Under the pieces are notes generated by a model. The model had not been told where the DNA came from and ran no database searches. It saw only the letters and a program-made list of their open reading frames with translations. The translations under genes were made by a program, and so were the position numbers. From an uncultured Alistipes sp. (GTDB taxonomy: Bacteria; Bacteroidota; Bacteroidia; Bacteroidales; Rikenellaceae), in the NCBI GenBank assembly GCA_900544265.1, contig UQUQ01000008.1, positions 15,654-79,653 of the forward strand: DNA of 64,000 nt, in the 5' to 3' direction. How positions within the stretch are numbered: the stretch's first letter is position 1; every line of letters begins with the position of its first letter. This document shows positions 28,992-38,628 of the stretch, in pieces.

Positions 28992-29482
28992 TGTCGCTCG
29001 CCGAAGGGATCATCCGCCTGATCGACCGGTTCTACCTGCCGCCCCTTGCCGCGCTGATGCCCCGCCAGACGTTCCGCTACGCCGTCTGCGGCTGCGTGAC
29101 CTACCTGGCGTTCGATCCCGTGTGCTACTTCCTGATCTACAACTACGTTGTCGCCCACCGTTTCTTCGACCTGGGCGTGGTGGTGCTCTCGCCCCACATC
29201 GCGGCGATGCTGCTCGTCTTCCCCTTCACCTTTTTCTGCGGATTCTGGCTCAACCGCAACGTCACCTTCCGCAACTCCCCCGTGCGGACGCATGCACAGC
29301 TGCTGCGCTACCTGCTCTCGATCATCGGCTCCATCGGGCTGACCTACGTGGGCATGAAGTTCTTTGTCGAGCTGTGCGGCCTCTGGCCCACGCCCGCCAA
29401 GGTGGTCACCACGCTGGCGACGACCGTCTACAGCTACCTCGCCGCCAAGTATTTCACCTTCCGCCACGCCGACAGGGCATAA
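28988..29482 (+). CDS. GtrA-like membrane protein
   Basis: 164-aa, four-helix protein of the GtrA/DPMS-flippase family, which is linked to movement or synthesis of lipid-linked sugars. Features: FRYAVCGCVTYLAFDPVCYF near the N-terminus, FPFTFFCGFWLNRNVTFRNS (typical GtrA block), and the end TVYSYLAAKYFTFRHAD. The ATG at 28988 overlaps the HU-SPOR stop. It ends the ribE-lgt run. Partner glycosyltransferase not in the window. Confidence 0.88.
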   Translation: MMSLAEGIIRLIDRFYLPPLAALMPRQTFRYAVCGCVTYLAFDPVCYFLIYNYVVAHRFFDLGVVVLSPHIAAMLLVFPFTFFCGFWLNRNVTFRNSPVRTHAQLLRYLLSIIGSIGLTYVGMKFFVELCGLWPTPAKVVTTLATTVYSYLAAKYFTFRHADRA

Positions 29483-29600
29483 TCACCCTTTTCCCGTCTT
29501 CGGCGGAGCGGGTAGCGGGGTGGCGAATTTCTGATTTTGAGACGTAGCTCTCCGGATATGCCGCTCGCGGGAAGGCGTGGCCGGTCCGGCGACAGGCCCG

Positions 29601-31706
29601 CTACCGGCGGTTCTCCTCCTTGAGTTTTTGCAGTTCGTACATCCGGTCGCGGAACTTCGCCGCGGCGAGGAAATCCAGCGACTTGGCCGCGCGTTCCATA
29701 TCCTCGCGGGCCCGGGCGATCAGCACGTCGAGGTCCTCGCCCGGTCCGGGCAGTCCCGCCGTGGCAACGGCCGTGCGGGTGCCTGCCGCGGGGCGGCCCG
29801 CTTTCGAGGCGGTGTAGCCCTTCGCCACGTCGGCCGCCACGGCGTAGTGCTCCTCGACGATGGGGTAGGCCGTGAGGTCGGCCGGGGCCTCGGTGCGGCC
29901 CGCCAGCAGGGTGCTCTGCCCCGTGCCGCTCTTCTGGGCGCGGCGCGGGAGCATGCCGTGCTCCATGTTGTAGCGGACCTGGATTTCGCGGCGGCGGTTG
30001 CTCTGCTCGATGGCGTAGCGCATCGACTCGGTGCAGGTGTCGGCGTAGAGGATCACGTTGCCCTGCGAGTGGCGCGCGGCGCGCCCGGCGATCTGCGTGA
30101 GCGAGCGCACGTTGCGCAGGAAGCCCTCCTTGTCGGCGTCGAGGATCGCCACGAGGGCCACCTCCGGCAGGTCGAGCCCCTCGCGCAGCAGGTTCACGCC
30201 CACGAGCACGTCGAAGAGCCCGGCGCGCAGATCCTCGAGAATCTGGATGCGTTCGAGCGTGTCGACATCCGAGTGGATGTAGCGGTTGCGCACCCCCACG
30301 CGGTCGAAATATTTCGAGAGCTCCTCGGCCATGCGCTTGGTGATGGTCGTGACGAGCACCTTGTCGTCGTGCTTCACGCGCTTGTCGATCTCCTCGATCA
30401 GGTCGTCGATCTGGTTGACCGTCACGCGCACCTCCAGCGGCGGGTCCACAAGCCCCGTGGGGCGGATCAGCTGTTCGACGACCACCCCCTCGCTCTTCAT
30501 CAGCTCCCAGTCGGCGGGCGTGGCGCTCACGTAGATCGACGTGCCCTGCAGCTGCTCGAACTCGGCGAAGGTCAGCGGGCGGTTGTCCTTGGCGGCCGGG
30601 AGGCGGAAGCCGTACTCGACGAGATTCTCCTTGCGGGCGCGGTCGCCGCCGTACATGGCGTGCACCTGCGGCAGGGTCACGTGGCTCTCGTCCACGACGA
30701 GCAGGTAGTCCTTCGGGAAGTAGTCGATCAGGCAGAAGGGGCGCGTCCCGGCGGCCCGTCCGTCGAAGTAGCGCGAGTAGTTCTCGATGCCGGGGCAGTA
30801 GCCCAGCTCCTTGATCATCTCCAGGTCGTACTCCACGCGCTGCTTGATGCGCTGCGCCTCGGTCATGCGTCCCTCGCGCTCGAAGTGCTCGATCTGCTTG
30901 CCCAGGTCGAGGTAGATCTGCTGCACGGCGCTGTGGATGCGCTCCTTGGTCGTGACGAAGAGGTTGGTGGGGTAGATCGTCAGCGTGTCGAGCGACGAGA
31001 TGCGCTGCCCGGTCACGGGGTCGATGATCTGGATCGCCTCGATCTCGTTGTCGAAGAACATCACGCGGAAACACTGGCTGCCGAACTCGCCGAAGGCTGC
31101 CATGATGTCGACCGTGTCGCCGTTGACACGGAAGGTCGCCGGCTCGAGGTCGCGCTCGGTGCGCGTGTAGAGCGCCTCGACGAGCTTGTAGAGGAAGTGC
31201 TTGTAGCTGACCACCTGCCCGACCTTCACGGTGATGGCCGTGGCGTGAAAGTCGGCCGGGTTGCCGCAGCCGTAGAGGCACGAGACGCTCGAGACGACGA
31301 TCACGTCGCGCCGCCCCGAGAGGAGCGTGGCGACGGTTTGCAGACGCATCTTCTCGATGTCGGCGTTGATCGAGAGGTCCTTCTCGATGTAGGTGTCCGT
31401 CGCCGGAAGGTAGGCCTCCGGCTGGTAGTAGTCGTAGTAGGAGACGAAGTACTCGACGGCATTCTCGGGAAAGAAGTTCTTGAATTCGCCGTAGAGCTGC
31501 GCCGCGAGGGTCTTGTTGTGGCTCAACACCAGCGTCGGACGCTTCAGCTCGGCGATGACGTTGGCCACCGTGAAGGTCTTGCCCGAGCCGGTGACGCCCA
31601 GCAGCGTGTTGTGCTTCGAGCCGTGGCGGATCGCGCCGACGAGCTGTGCGATGGCCTCCGGCTGGTCGCCCATCGGGGCGTAGTCCGATACGAGTTTGAA
31701 ATCCAT
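29601..31706 (-). CDS. uvrB: Excinuclease ABC subunit UvrB
   Basis: UvrB is the damage-verifying helicase of nucleotide excision repair. 701 aa. N-terminal DYAPMGDQPEAI, Walker A GVTGSGKTFTVANV, beta-hairpin region YYDYYQPEAYLPATDTYIEK, DEAD-like box VDESHVTLPQ, helicase motif VI QIAGRAARHSQGNVILYAD, and the C-terminal UVR motif LIARAREDMERAAKSLDFLA. The start lies 4 nt after a -7 element, so the mRNA is probably leaderless. UvrA and UvrC are not present here. Confidence 0.97.
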   Translation of the reverse strand: MDFKLVSDYAPMGDQPEAIAQLVGAIRHGSKHNTLLGVTGSGKTFTVANVIAELKRPTLVLSHNKTLAAQLYGEFKNFFPENAVEYFVSYYDYYQPEAYLPATDTYIEKDLSINADIEKMRLQTVATLLSGRRDVIVVSSVSCLYGCGNPADFHATAITVKVGQVVSYKHFLYKLVEALYTRTERDLEPATFRVNGDTVDIMAAFGEFGSQCFRVMFFDNEIEAIQIIDPVTGQRISSLDTLTIYPTNLFVTTKERIHSAVQQIYLDLGKQIEHFEREGRMTEAQRIKQRVEYDLEMIKELGYCPGIENYSRYFDGRAAGTRPFCLIDYFPKDYLLVVDESHVTLPQVHAMYGGDRARKENLVEYGFRLPAAKDNRPLTFAEFEQLQGTSIYVSATPADWELMKSEGVVVEQLIRPTGLVDPPLEVRVTVNQIDDLIEEIDKRVKHDDKVLVTTITKRMAEELSKYFDRVGVRNRYIHSDVDTLERIQILEDLRAGLFDVLVGVNLLREGLDLPEVALVAILDADKEGFLRNVRSLTQIAGRAARHSQGNVILYADTCTESMRYAIEQSNRRREIQVRYNMEHGMLPRRAQKSGTGQSTLLAGRTEAPADLTAYPIVEEHYAVAADVAKGYTASKAGRPAAGTRTAVATAGLPGPGEDLDVLIARAREDMERAAKSLDFLAAAKFRDRMYELQKLKEENRR

Positions 31707-31718
31707 GCAGCAAAGGTA
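31707..31718 (-). promoter_or_regulatory. uvrB promoter, probably leaderless
   Basis: TACCTTTG on the minus strand (31718-31711), then CTGC, then the uvrB ATG. Same 4-nt spacing as at ruvB, ispE, GSCFA and DUF454. Confidence 0.55.
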
Positions 31719-32063
31719 GTGATAAAATGAAAGAGTTTTCCATTTCTTGCCGCTTTTCTGCGCCCGCCGCGGCGGCCCGCCGCCTTCGGTGCCGTCTGCA
31801 GGCCGGACCTGCCCCCACGCCCCGTCCCGACGGGGGCTTTGCGATTCAGGGGCAGAAGCTCCCCGGATGTCTGCTGATGAGATCAGAGGTCGGAATACCG
31901 GCCGGGCCGCAGGAGCATGTGGCTGAAACAGAGGATGCCATGCGGCGGGAAGGCGTCGTCGGGACCCTGGGTGTTCATCGCTCCGGGACGCGGTGCCGGT
32001 CGCATTGTACGGGGTGATGGAGATTTTTAACGCCGAATCGCTCCGCTTTCGGCCGATTATTCC
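31719..32063. other. Intergenic gap between uvrB and dnaG
   Basis: About 345 bp with no gene, repeat or RNA that I can support. A short open frame at 31727-32017 has Arg/Pro-rich composition typical of random G+C-rich DNA. Confidence 0.5.
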
Positions 32064-32071
32064 TACCTTTG
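32064..32071 (+). promoter_or_regulatory. -7 element of dnaG
   Basis: TACCTTTG ends 6 nt before the dnaG ATG at 32078, so the leader is at most a few nucleotides. Confidence 0.5.
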
Positions 32072-32077
32072 TAGGCT

Positions 32078-34051
32078 ATGATTGATCCCGAAACAGTAGA
32101 CCGCATCTATGCCGCCGCCAATATCGTCGATATTGTCAGCGACTACGTCACGCTCCGGCGCAAGGGGGTGAACTACGTGGCCTGCTGTCCGTTCCACAAC
32201 GAGAAGACCCCGTCGTTCGTCGTCTCGCCCGCCAAGGGGCTCTTCAAGTGCTTCGGCTGCGGCAAGGGCGGCAATGCCGTCACCTTCCTCATGGAGCACG
32301 AGAGCCTGACCTATCCCGAGGCGCTGAAGATGGTGGCCAAGCGCTACGGCATCGAGGTCCACGAGAAGGAGCTTTCGGAGGAGGAGGTGCGGCGCAACGA
32401 CGACCGCGAGTCGATGTTTGCGCTGAACGGCTGGGCCGCGGAGTACTTCGCCAACTACCTCCACCACGAGGCCGAAGGGATGAACGTAGGCATGTCCTAC
32501 TTCCGCCGCACGCGCGGGCTTACCGACGCCACGATCCGCAAGTTCGGGCTGGGCTTCTGCCCCGCGAAGGGCGACCGCATGTCGCAGGCGGCCCTTGCGG
32601 CGGGCTACAAGCGCGAGTTCCTGCTCTCGACGGGCCTGTCGCTGGTCAGCGAGCGCGACGGCGCGCTCTACGACCGCTTCCGCGACCGCGTGATCTTCCC
32701 CGTGCACAACATCTCGGGCCGTATCGTGGCCTTCGGCGGCCGCACGCTCCGCACGGACAAGGCCGTGGCGAAGTACCAGAATTCGCCCGAGAGCGAGATA
32801 TACAGCAAGAAACGCGAACTCTACGGCCTCTACTTCGCCAAGAAGGCGATCCAGCAGCTGAACTTCGCGATCCTGGTGGAGGGTTACCTCGACGTGATCT
32901 CGATGCACCAGGCCGGGATCGAGAATGTCGTCTCGTCGTCCGGCACGTCGCTCACGACGGAGCAGATCCGCCTGCTCGGGCGCTTCACGAAGAACATCAC
33001 GGTGATCTACGACGGCGATGCGGCGGGTATCCACGCCTCGCTGCGCGGCATCGACATGATCCTCAAGGAGGGAATGAACGTGCGCGTCGTGCTGCTGCCC
33101 GAGCCCGAGGACCCCGACTCCTTCGCCCGGGCCCACACGGCCGACGAGGTGCAGGAGTACATCCGCGCCAACGAGCAGGACTTCCTGGCCTTCAAGGCGC
33201 GGCTGCTGCTCAAGGATGCCGAGGGCGATCCGATCCGCAAGGCGGCGCTCATCGGCGACATGGTGCAGTCGATCGCCCAGATTCCCGATGCGATCCAGCG
33301 CTCGGTCTTCATCAAGGAGTGCGCGCGGATCATGGACATCGACGAGCAGATCCTCATCTCGGAGGTGGCGCGCAAGCGGCTGACCACGTCCGGAGACCGC
33401 GAGACGGACGAGTTCCTGCGCCGGCAGACCGTGCAGCGGCAGCGCGAGGCGGCGCAGCACGAGGTGGAATATGCGCGCCGCGTGGAAGCGGGGAGCAGCT
33501 TCGAGGCGCTCGAGCGCGAGATCGTGAAGTACCTGCTCAAGTTCGGCCACTGCTCGTTCGACTTCAAGGAGGGTCGCGAGATGGTGCCGTGCAACGTCGC
33601 CGAGGTGATTTTCGGAGAGTTGAGCGACGACAACATCACCTTCCGCAACCCGGTCTACGCCAAGATTATGGCCACGTACCGCGCACAGTGGGAGCAGACG
33701 GGCCCGGGGGTGGAGGTGCCCGTGCGGCTCTTCCTGAACCATGTCGACCCGGAGGTGTGCAACGCGGCGGTCGACCTGCTGACGGCCGACGACAACTACG
33801 TTGCCAGCGAGCTGTGGCGCCGCAAGGAGGTGCATGTCGAGAGCGAGGCGGAGATGCTGGCCGTGGGGGTGCCGAAGGCGGTGACGCTCTACAAGTCGAA
33901 GGTCATCGACTCGCTCATCAAGGAGCTCAACGCCCGGCTGGCGGACGATACGCTCACGGATGCCGAGCAGGAGGAGGTGCTGCGGCGCCTGGACGGCTAC
34001 AACCGCGTGAAGGTGCAGATCGCCCACAAGCTCCGGCGGCTGATCCTCTGA
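32078..34051 (+). CDS. dnaG: DNA primase DnaG
   Basis: DnaG synthesises RNA primers for replication and interacts with the DnaB helicase. 657 aa: N-terminal zinc-binding domain (CCPFHNEKTPSFVV...KCFGCGKGG), catalytic RNA-polymerase domain with GLGFCPAKGD and RVIFPVHNISGRIVAFGGR, TOPRIM block ILVEGYLDVISMHQAG and IYDGDAAGIHASLRG, and a helical C-terminus that would bind helicase. Full length. Monocistronic. Confidence 0.97.
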   Translation: MIDPETVDRIYAAANIVDIVSDYVTLRRKGVNYVACCPFHNEKTPSFVVSPAKGLFKCFGCGKGGNAVTFLMEHESLTYPEALKMVAKRYGIEVHEKELSEEEVRRNDDRESMFALNGWAAEYFANYLHHEAEGMNVGMSYFRRTRGLTDATIRKFGLGFCPAKGDRMSQAALAAGYKREFLLSTGLSLVSERDGALYDRFRDRVIFPVHNISGRIVAFGGRTLRTDKAVAKYQNSPESEIYSKKRELYGLYFAKKAIQQLNFAILVEGYLDVISMHQAGIENVVSSSGTSLTTEQIRLLGRFTKNITVIYDGDAAGIHASLRGIDMILKEGMNVRVVLLPEPEDPDSFARAHTADEVQEYIRANEQDFLAFKARLLLKDAEGDPIRKAALIGDMVQSIAQIPDAIQRSVFIKECARIMDIDEQILISEVARKRLTTSGDRETDEFLRRQTVQRQREAAQHEVEYARRVEAGSSFEALEREIVKYLLKFGHCSFDFKEGREMVPCNVAEVIFGELSDDNITFRNPVYAKIMATYRAQWEQTGPGVEVPVRLFLNHVDPEVCNAAVDLLTADDNYVASELWRRKEVHVESEAEMLAVGVPKAVTLYKSKVIDSLIKELNARLADDTLTDAEQEEVLRRLDGYNRVKVQIAHKLRRLIL

Positions 34052-34226
34052 CGGCGGGAAGAAAAAAGAGGGGCGGATGCCGGGTTGTACGCGCATCACT
34101 GCGCATACGGTGTGCAAACAGAAAATAAACAGAAAGATGTGTAAAACATATCAAAGATAATAGTTACCTTGGACCGATACCCGCCCCGGTATCGTGTGTC
34201 GCAAGATGTATGCCGATTTTGAATAT

Positions 34227-34691
34227 ATGGGAGAACAAAAGAAGATAAATATCCGCAACAAGCGCGCGACCTTCGACTACGAGATTCTCGAAGAGTGGGT
34301 TGCGGGCGTCGTGCTGGTCGGGACCGAGATTAAGTCGATCCGCGCCGGCAAGGCCTCGATGAGCGATTCGTTCTGTTATTTCGACAAGGGCGAACTGTGG
34401 ATCCGGGGCGTCAACATCGCCGAGTACGACTGGGGCACGTGCAACAACCACGCGCCGCGCCGCGACCGCAAGCTGCTGCTCACGCACCGCGAGCTGGAGA
34501 AGCTGCAGCGGGCGTCGCAGGACCGCGGGCTGACGATCGTGGGGCTGCGGCTCTTCCTGAACGAGCGCGGCCTGGCGAAGATCGTGATCGGCCTGGCCCG
34601 CGGCCGCAAGAGCTACGACAAGCGCGAGTATCTGAAGGAGAACGATGCGCGCCGCGAGATGGACAAGGCGATGAAGAACTACCGGCGGTAG
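34227..34691 (+). CDS. smpB: SsrA-binding protein SmpB
   Basis: SmpB binds tmRNA and is required for ribosome rescue by trans-translation. 154 aa. Conserved blocks: [39 protein letters not shown], the RNA-binding [15 protein letters not shown], and the basic tail [20 protein letters not shown]. The start at 34227 ([11 protein letters not shown]) matches the family; an ATG at 34206 or a further one upstream would add residues lacking conservation. The tmRNA gene itself was not found in this window. Confidence 0.95.
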   Translation: MGEQKKINIRNKRATFDYEILEEWVAGVVLVGTEIKSIRAGKASMSDSFCYFDKGELWIRGVNIAEYDWGTCNNHAPRRDRKLLLTHRELEKLQRASQDRGLTIVGLRLFLNERGLAKIVIGLARGRKSYDKREYLKENDARREMDKAMKNYRR

Positions 34692-34716
34692 CGGCCGCAA
34701 AAACAACACAGCGAAG

Positions 34717-35496
34717 ATGAAAACGAAGATCGTGTTTCTGGATGTCGACGGAACGCTCGTGAGCTTCCGCACGCACCGCGTGCCCGATTCGGCCCTCGAG
34801 GCCTTGCGCCGCGCCCATGCGCGGGGTGTCAGGCTCTTCATTGCCACGGGCCGGGCGGTCGGGGACCTCGACCCCGTCGCCGCGATTCCCTACGACGGGG
34901 TCGTCGGGCTGAACGGTGCCGACTGCGTGCTGCGCACCGGTGAGGTCATCGCCCGCCGGCCCATTCCGCAGGAGGCGTTCGAGCGGGCCATGGCGCTCTC
35001 CGACGAACTGGGCTTCCCGGTCGGGCTCGAACTCGACGGAGGCATTTATGTCAACCGCATGTCGCCGGCCGTCACGGAGCTGGCCGCGCAGGTGGCGCAC
35101 CCCGTGCCCGAGCTGACCGACCTGCGGGAGCTCTTTGCACGGACCGTGTGCTGCCAGATGTGCTTCTATCTGGACGAGGCGCTCGAACGGCGCGTGATGG
35201 AGCAGCTGCCCGGGCTGTCGACCAACCGCTGGAGCCCGCTCTTTACGGATGTCAACGTGCGCGGCGTGGACAAGGCGTCGGGCATCGCCGCCGTGACCGA
35301 CTATTTCGGCCTGTCGCGCGACGAGACCATGGCCTTCGGCGACGGCGGCAACGACGTCGTGATGCTGCGGGCCGCCGGGATCGGCGTGGCGATGGGCAAC
35401 GGCAGCGCCGCGGCCCGCGAGGCGGCCGACTACGTCACGGCGGACATCGACGACGACGGCCTGCAGCGGGCGCTGGAGCACTTCGGCGTGATATAG
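34717..35496 (+). CDS. HAD-superfamily (Cof-type) phosphatase
   Basis: 259-aa HAD hydrolase of the Cof/YidA type, typically dephosphorylating sugar phosphates. Motif I FLDVDGTLVSFR at the N-terminus, motif II LFIATGRAVGDL, a C2 cap domain (about 85-185), motif III Lys in VDKASGI, and motif IV AFGDGGNDVVMLRAAGIGVA. Substrate unknown. 25 nt after smpB and 75 nt before tsaB, so possibly co-transcribed. Confidence 0.92.
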   Translation: MKTKIVFLDVDGTLVSFRTHRVPDSALEALRRAHARGVRLFIATGRAVGDLDPVAAIPYDGVVGLNGADCVLRTGEVIARRPIPQEAFERAMALSDELGFPVGLELDGGIYVNRMSPAVTELAAQVAHPVPELTDLRELFARTVCCQMCFYLDEALERRVMEQLPGLSTNRWSPLFTDVNVRGVDKASGIAAVTDYFGLSRDETMAFGDGGNDVVMLRAAGIGVAMGNGSAAAREAADYVTADIDDDGLQRALEHFGVI

Positions 35497-35571
35497 CGCG
35501 GTCCGGGGCTGCGGTGCGGAGCTTGCGCCGCGGGGTCCGGAGAGGGTTTTGCAGACAAAAAATATTGAGAT

Positions 35572-36279
35572 ATGAGTTTGATATTGTGTATCGAGACCGG
35601 CACGGACATCTGTTCGGTCGGTATTGCCAAGGACGGCGAGCTGCTCTCCCTGCGTGAGAGCGACGAGGGGCGCGACCATGCCCGCATGGTGGGGGTCTTT
35701 GCCGACGAACTGTTCCGCGAGACGGGCATTGCTCCCGACGACCTGGATGCCGTGGCCGTGGGCAAGGGGCCCGGCTCCTACACCGGACTGCGCATCGGCG
35801 TCTCCTTTGCCAAGGGGCTCTGCTACGGGTTGCAGAAGCCGCTGCTGGCCGTCGGGTCGCTCGACGCCCTGACCGAAGTGGCGCGCGAGGACTACGAGGC
35901 GGGCATCATCTCGGTCGAGCACTGGGAGGATGCCGTGCTCTGCCCGATGGTCGACGCCCGCCGCATGGAGGTCTACGCGCAGCTCTTCGATGTGCGGGGG
36001 CAGGCGTTGAGCGGGGTTTCGGCCGAGGTGATCGGACCCGAAAGTTTTGCGGAGTACCGTGCAGGTGACCGGCCGTTCGTTATCTTCGGCAACGGGGCCC
36101 GCAAGTGTGCCGACGTGCTGACGGGCGCGACGCTCGTTGAAGTGACCCCCTCGGCGCGCGGTCTGGTCCGCCTGGCGCAGGCGGCGCTCGAGGCCGGTCG
36201 GACGGAGGACATCGCCTACTTCGAGCCCTTCTACCTGAAGGATTTTGTGGTGACGACCTCCAAAAAACGGCTCTTCTGA
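35572..36279 (+). CDS. tsaB: tRNA threonylcarbamoyladenosine biosynthesis protein TsaB
   Basis: TsaB partners with TsaD and TsaE to make the universal t6A modification on tRNAs reading ANN codons. 235 aa, ASKHA fold: LCIETGTDICSVGIAKDGEL at the N-terminus, then AVGKGPGSYTGLRIGVSFAK (the classic TsaB block) and PMVDARRMEVYAQLF. The start at 35572 is clear. TsaD and TsaE genes lie elsewhere. Confidence 0.95.
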   Translation: MSLILCIETGTDICSVGIAKDGELLSLRESDEGRDHARMVGVFADELFRETGIAPDDLDAVAVGKGPGSYTGLRIGVSFAKGLCYGLQKPLLAVGSLDALTEVAREDYEAGIISVEHWEDAVLCPMVDARRMEVYAQLFDVRGQALSGVSAEVIGPESFAEYRAGDRPFVIFGNGARKCADVLTGATLVEVTPSARGLVRLAQAALEAGRTEDIAYFEPFYLKDFVVTTSKKRLF

Positions 36280-36305
36280 CGCGCACCTCCGGTTCCGACG
36301 CGAAG

Positions 36306-36860
36306 ATGACCCGCGACGAACTGGTGCGGATGCTCTCCGAGCGTGTCGGCGAGGACTTCGCCGGGGAGATGGCCCGCCGGGTGGTGGCCGCCGATGCCGT
36401 CGCGACACTCTATGCCGTGGCGACCGATCCCGCCGCAGTCCTGCCGCGCCCGTTGCGCGAGAAGGTTGCCTTCCGGAGCGCCTATGTGCTCGAGCGGCTC
36501 TATTTCCGCTGGCCCGAGCGCTTTATGCCCCATGCGGAGCGGTTTTGTGAGCGGGACTTCGCCGCAGCGTCGGGAATGAGCGCCCGCCGCTGTTTCGGCA
36601 AGATCATGGCCGACCTGCTGCGGCGGTTCCGGCCCTCGGATGACGCGGCGGAGCGGATTGCCGAGGCGGCGGCCGAGTGGCTGGCCGATCCGTCATCGCC
36701 CGTGGCGGTGAAGGTTTGGGCCTTCGAGGTGCTGGAGTGTTGCCGCGACAGGGTTGCCTGGGTCGACGAATCGTGGAGTGACCTGCTGGACCTCTTTGCC
36801 CGGAATGCGACACCCGGAATCACCTGCCGGCTGCGGCGCCTGCAGGAAAAGAACTGTTGA
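36306..36860 (+). CDS. Uncharacterised helical protein
   Basis: 184-aa protein that I do not recognise. It is mostly alpha-helical by composition, with repeated Ala/Arg/Glu-rich helices (LVRMLSERVGEDFAGEMARR, AERIAEAAAEWLADPSSPVA, VKVWAFEVLECCRDRVAWVD) that could form HEAT-like repeats. No signal peptide or membrane helix. It starts 26 nt after tsaB and ends before a strong terminator, so it is the last gene of the smpB-HAD-tsaB run. Codon use is like the neighbours. Confidence 0.7.
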   Translation: MTRDELVRMLSERVGEDFAGEMARRVVAADAVATLYAVATDPAAVLPRPLREKVAFRSAYVLERLYFRWPERFMPHAERFCERDFAAASGMSARRCFGKIMADLLRRFRPSDDAAERIAEAAAEWLADPSSPVAVKVWAFEVLECCRDRVAWVDESWSDLLDLFARNATPGITCRLRRLQEKNC

Positions 36861-36877
36861 AACTGTCCCGCCAATGT

Positions 36878-36907
36878 AAAGCCCCCGGAGTTGTTCCGGG
36901 GGCTTTT
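36878..36907 (+). terminator. Intrinsic terminator of the tsaB operon
   Basis: A perfect 9-bp stem (36881-36889 gcccccgga with 36895-36903) and 5-nt loop, with AAA before and TTTT after. Confidence 0.9.
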
Positions 36908-37048
36908 GTTTGTGTTTGCGAAGCGATTGCTGCGGAGCGGAGGCAGGGTGGCGGCAGGGCTGCCGTGGAGTTGTGGCGGGACGGCGAACGCTTGACCCTG
37001 TCGCGGTTGGCGGCGGCGAACGGGCGGCTCGTCACGTCCGGTGGCGGC

Positions 37049-37108
37049 GACCGGTTGGCCCGTTACGGTTGGCGGTGACGACCGGTTGGTCCGTTACGGT
37101 CGGCGGCG
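37049..37108. repeat. 30-bp tandem duplication
   Basis: Two nearly identical 30-bp units (37049-37078 and 37079-37108, both starting cgaccggttgg and containing ccgttacggt) lie downstream of rmuC in an otherwise featureless gap. Confidence 0.75.
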
Positions 37109-37130
37109 GCCCGAGAAGGTCTGCCCGAGG

Positions 37131-38615
37131 TTACTTTTCCGCGGCGTCCGCCGGATTTGCCGGATTTGCCGGATTTGCGGTACCCTCCGGAATTGCGGCG
37201 CTGCCGTCGTTGTCGCCCGGCTCGTCGTCGTTGCCTGCGGCCTCGAGCGTGCGGGCGTCGTGCTGCCGCTTGGTCTGGAGCCGCGCCGTGCGCCGCAGCC
37301 GCTCGCCCACGCGGATGATGTTGTCGTTGCCCGTGCAGAGGCGCTTGTGGGCATCCTCGTAGGCGCCGCGCGCCTTGTCGAGCGCCGCGCCGACATTTTC
37401 GAGCGATGAGGTGAAGGCCACGAGCTGCTCGTAGAGCTTCAGCCCGCAGGCGGCGATCTCCTTCGTGTTCTTGTCCTGATCGTTGTATTTCCACAGGTCG
37501 GCGACCATCTTCAGCAGCGCAAAGAGGTTCGTCGGCGACGAGATGATGACCTTCTTGTCGTAGGCGTCCGACCAGATCGCCGTGTCGTTCTGCAGGGCGG
37601 CGAGGAAGGCCGGTTCGTTGGGGATGAACATGATGACGAAGTCCGGGGAGTTCAGCCTCCGCTGGTACTCCTTGCGGCCGAGTTCGGTGACGTGCTGGCG
37701 CACCGAGGCCACGTGTGCCGCGAGGTGGCGTTGCCGCTCGGCCTCGGTCTCGGCCGACGTGTAGGCGACGAAGGCCGTGAGCGAGACCTTCGAGTCGATG
37801 ACGATGTCCTTCTTTTCGGGCAGGTGCAGCACGACGTCGGGCCGCAGGTTGCGCCCCTCCTCGTCCTTGATGTTGTACTGCGTCTCGTAGTGGATGCCCC
37901 GCGTGAGGGCCGAGCTGTCGAGGATCGTCTCCAGCAGCATCTCGCCCCAGTCGCCCTGCACCTTCGAGTTGCCCTTCAGCGCGCTGGTGAGGTTCTGCGC
38001 CTCGGTCGAGATCGTGCGGTTGAGCTCCATGAGCTGCTTCAACTCGGCCTTCAGCTCGCCGCGCTGCGAGGTCTGCGTGGTGTAGATCTCCTCGACGCGC
38101 TTGCGAAAGTCGGTGATGTTGTCCCGGAAGGGTTTGAGCAGCAGGTCGATCTGCTCCTGGCTGCTCTGGCGGAAGCGCTGCGACTGCTCGCCCAGAATCT
38201 CCGTGGCGAGGTTGCGGAACTGCAGGCGGAAGGTCTCCTCCTGCTTCTCGCGGGCCGCGCGCTCGGCCTCGCGCTCCTCGGCGCTGCGCTGCCGCAGGGC
38301 GGCGATCTCGGCCGCGGAGGAGGCCCGCAGGGCCGCCAGCTCGGCCTCGGTGCGGCCGTGCTCGGCCGTAAGCGTGCGGAGCTGCTCCTCGCTGCGGGTG
38401 CGGAGCTCGCGCTCGGCGCCGGCGGCCTGCTCGGCTGCCGCGGCACGTGTTTCGGCCTGCATCAGACGGCCTGCCGTGTCGCGCTCGCGTTCGGCGGTCT
38501 CGGCCCCCTCGCGGCGCAGACGCGCAGTCTCGCGACGGGAAGCGATATAAAGAGCCCCGAGCGTTGCGGCGACCGCTCCGAGCAGGGTGATGACAAGAAG
38601 AAGTCCGGTATTCAT
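37131..38615 (-). CDS. rmuC: RmuC-family DNA recombination protein
   Basis: RmuC limits recombination at inverted repeats and has a restriction-endonuclease-like core. 494 aa: an N-terminal membrane anchor (LLLVITLLGAVAATLGALYI), a long coiled coil rich in Arg/Glu/Ala (about 30-130), then the RmuC domain (KPFRDNITDFRKRVEEIY; KVQGDWGEMLLETILDSSAL; PDVVLHLPEKKDIVIDSKVS). The tail ends in a short NPANPANPA repeat encoded by 9-bp DNA repeats near 37155. A -7 element lies 5 nt before the start. Confidence 0.93.
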   Translation of the reverse strand: MNTGLLLVITLLGAVAATLGALYIASRRETARLRREGAETAERERDTAGRLMQAETRAAAAEQAAGAERELRTRSEEQLRTLTAEHGRTEAELAALRASSAAEIAALRQRSAEEREAERAAREKQEETFRLQFRNLATEILGEQSQRFRQSSQEQIDLLLKPFRDNITDFRKRVEEIYTTQTSQRGELKAELKQLMELNRTISTEAQNLTSALKGNSKVQGDWGEMLLETILDSSALTRGIHYETQYNIKDEEGRNLRPDVVLHLPEKKDIVIDSKVSLTAFVAYTSAETEAERQRHLAAHVASVRQHVTELGRKEYQRRLNSPDFVIMFIPNEPAFLAALQNDTAIWSDAYDKKVIISSPTNLFALLKMVADLWKYNDQDKNTKEIAACGLKLYEQLVAFTSSLENVGAALDKARGAYEDAHKRLCTGNDNIIRVGERLRRTARLQTKRQHDARTLEAAGNDDEPGDNDGSAAIPEGTANPANPANPADAAEK

Positions 38616-38628
38616 GTGGGCAAATTTA
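38616..38628 (-). promoter_or_regulatory. rmuC promoter, near-leaderless
   Basis: TAAATTTG on the minus strand (38628-38621) is followed by CCCAC and the rmuC ATG. The spacing is 5 nt. Confidence 0.45.

Noticed and set aside
31727..32017. 96-residue frame in the uvrB-dnaG gap
   Set aside because: No recognisable domain, no promoter near, and composition expected by chance.
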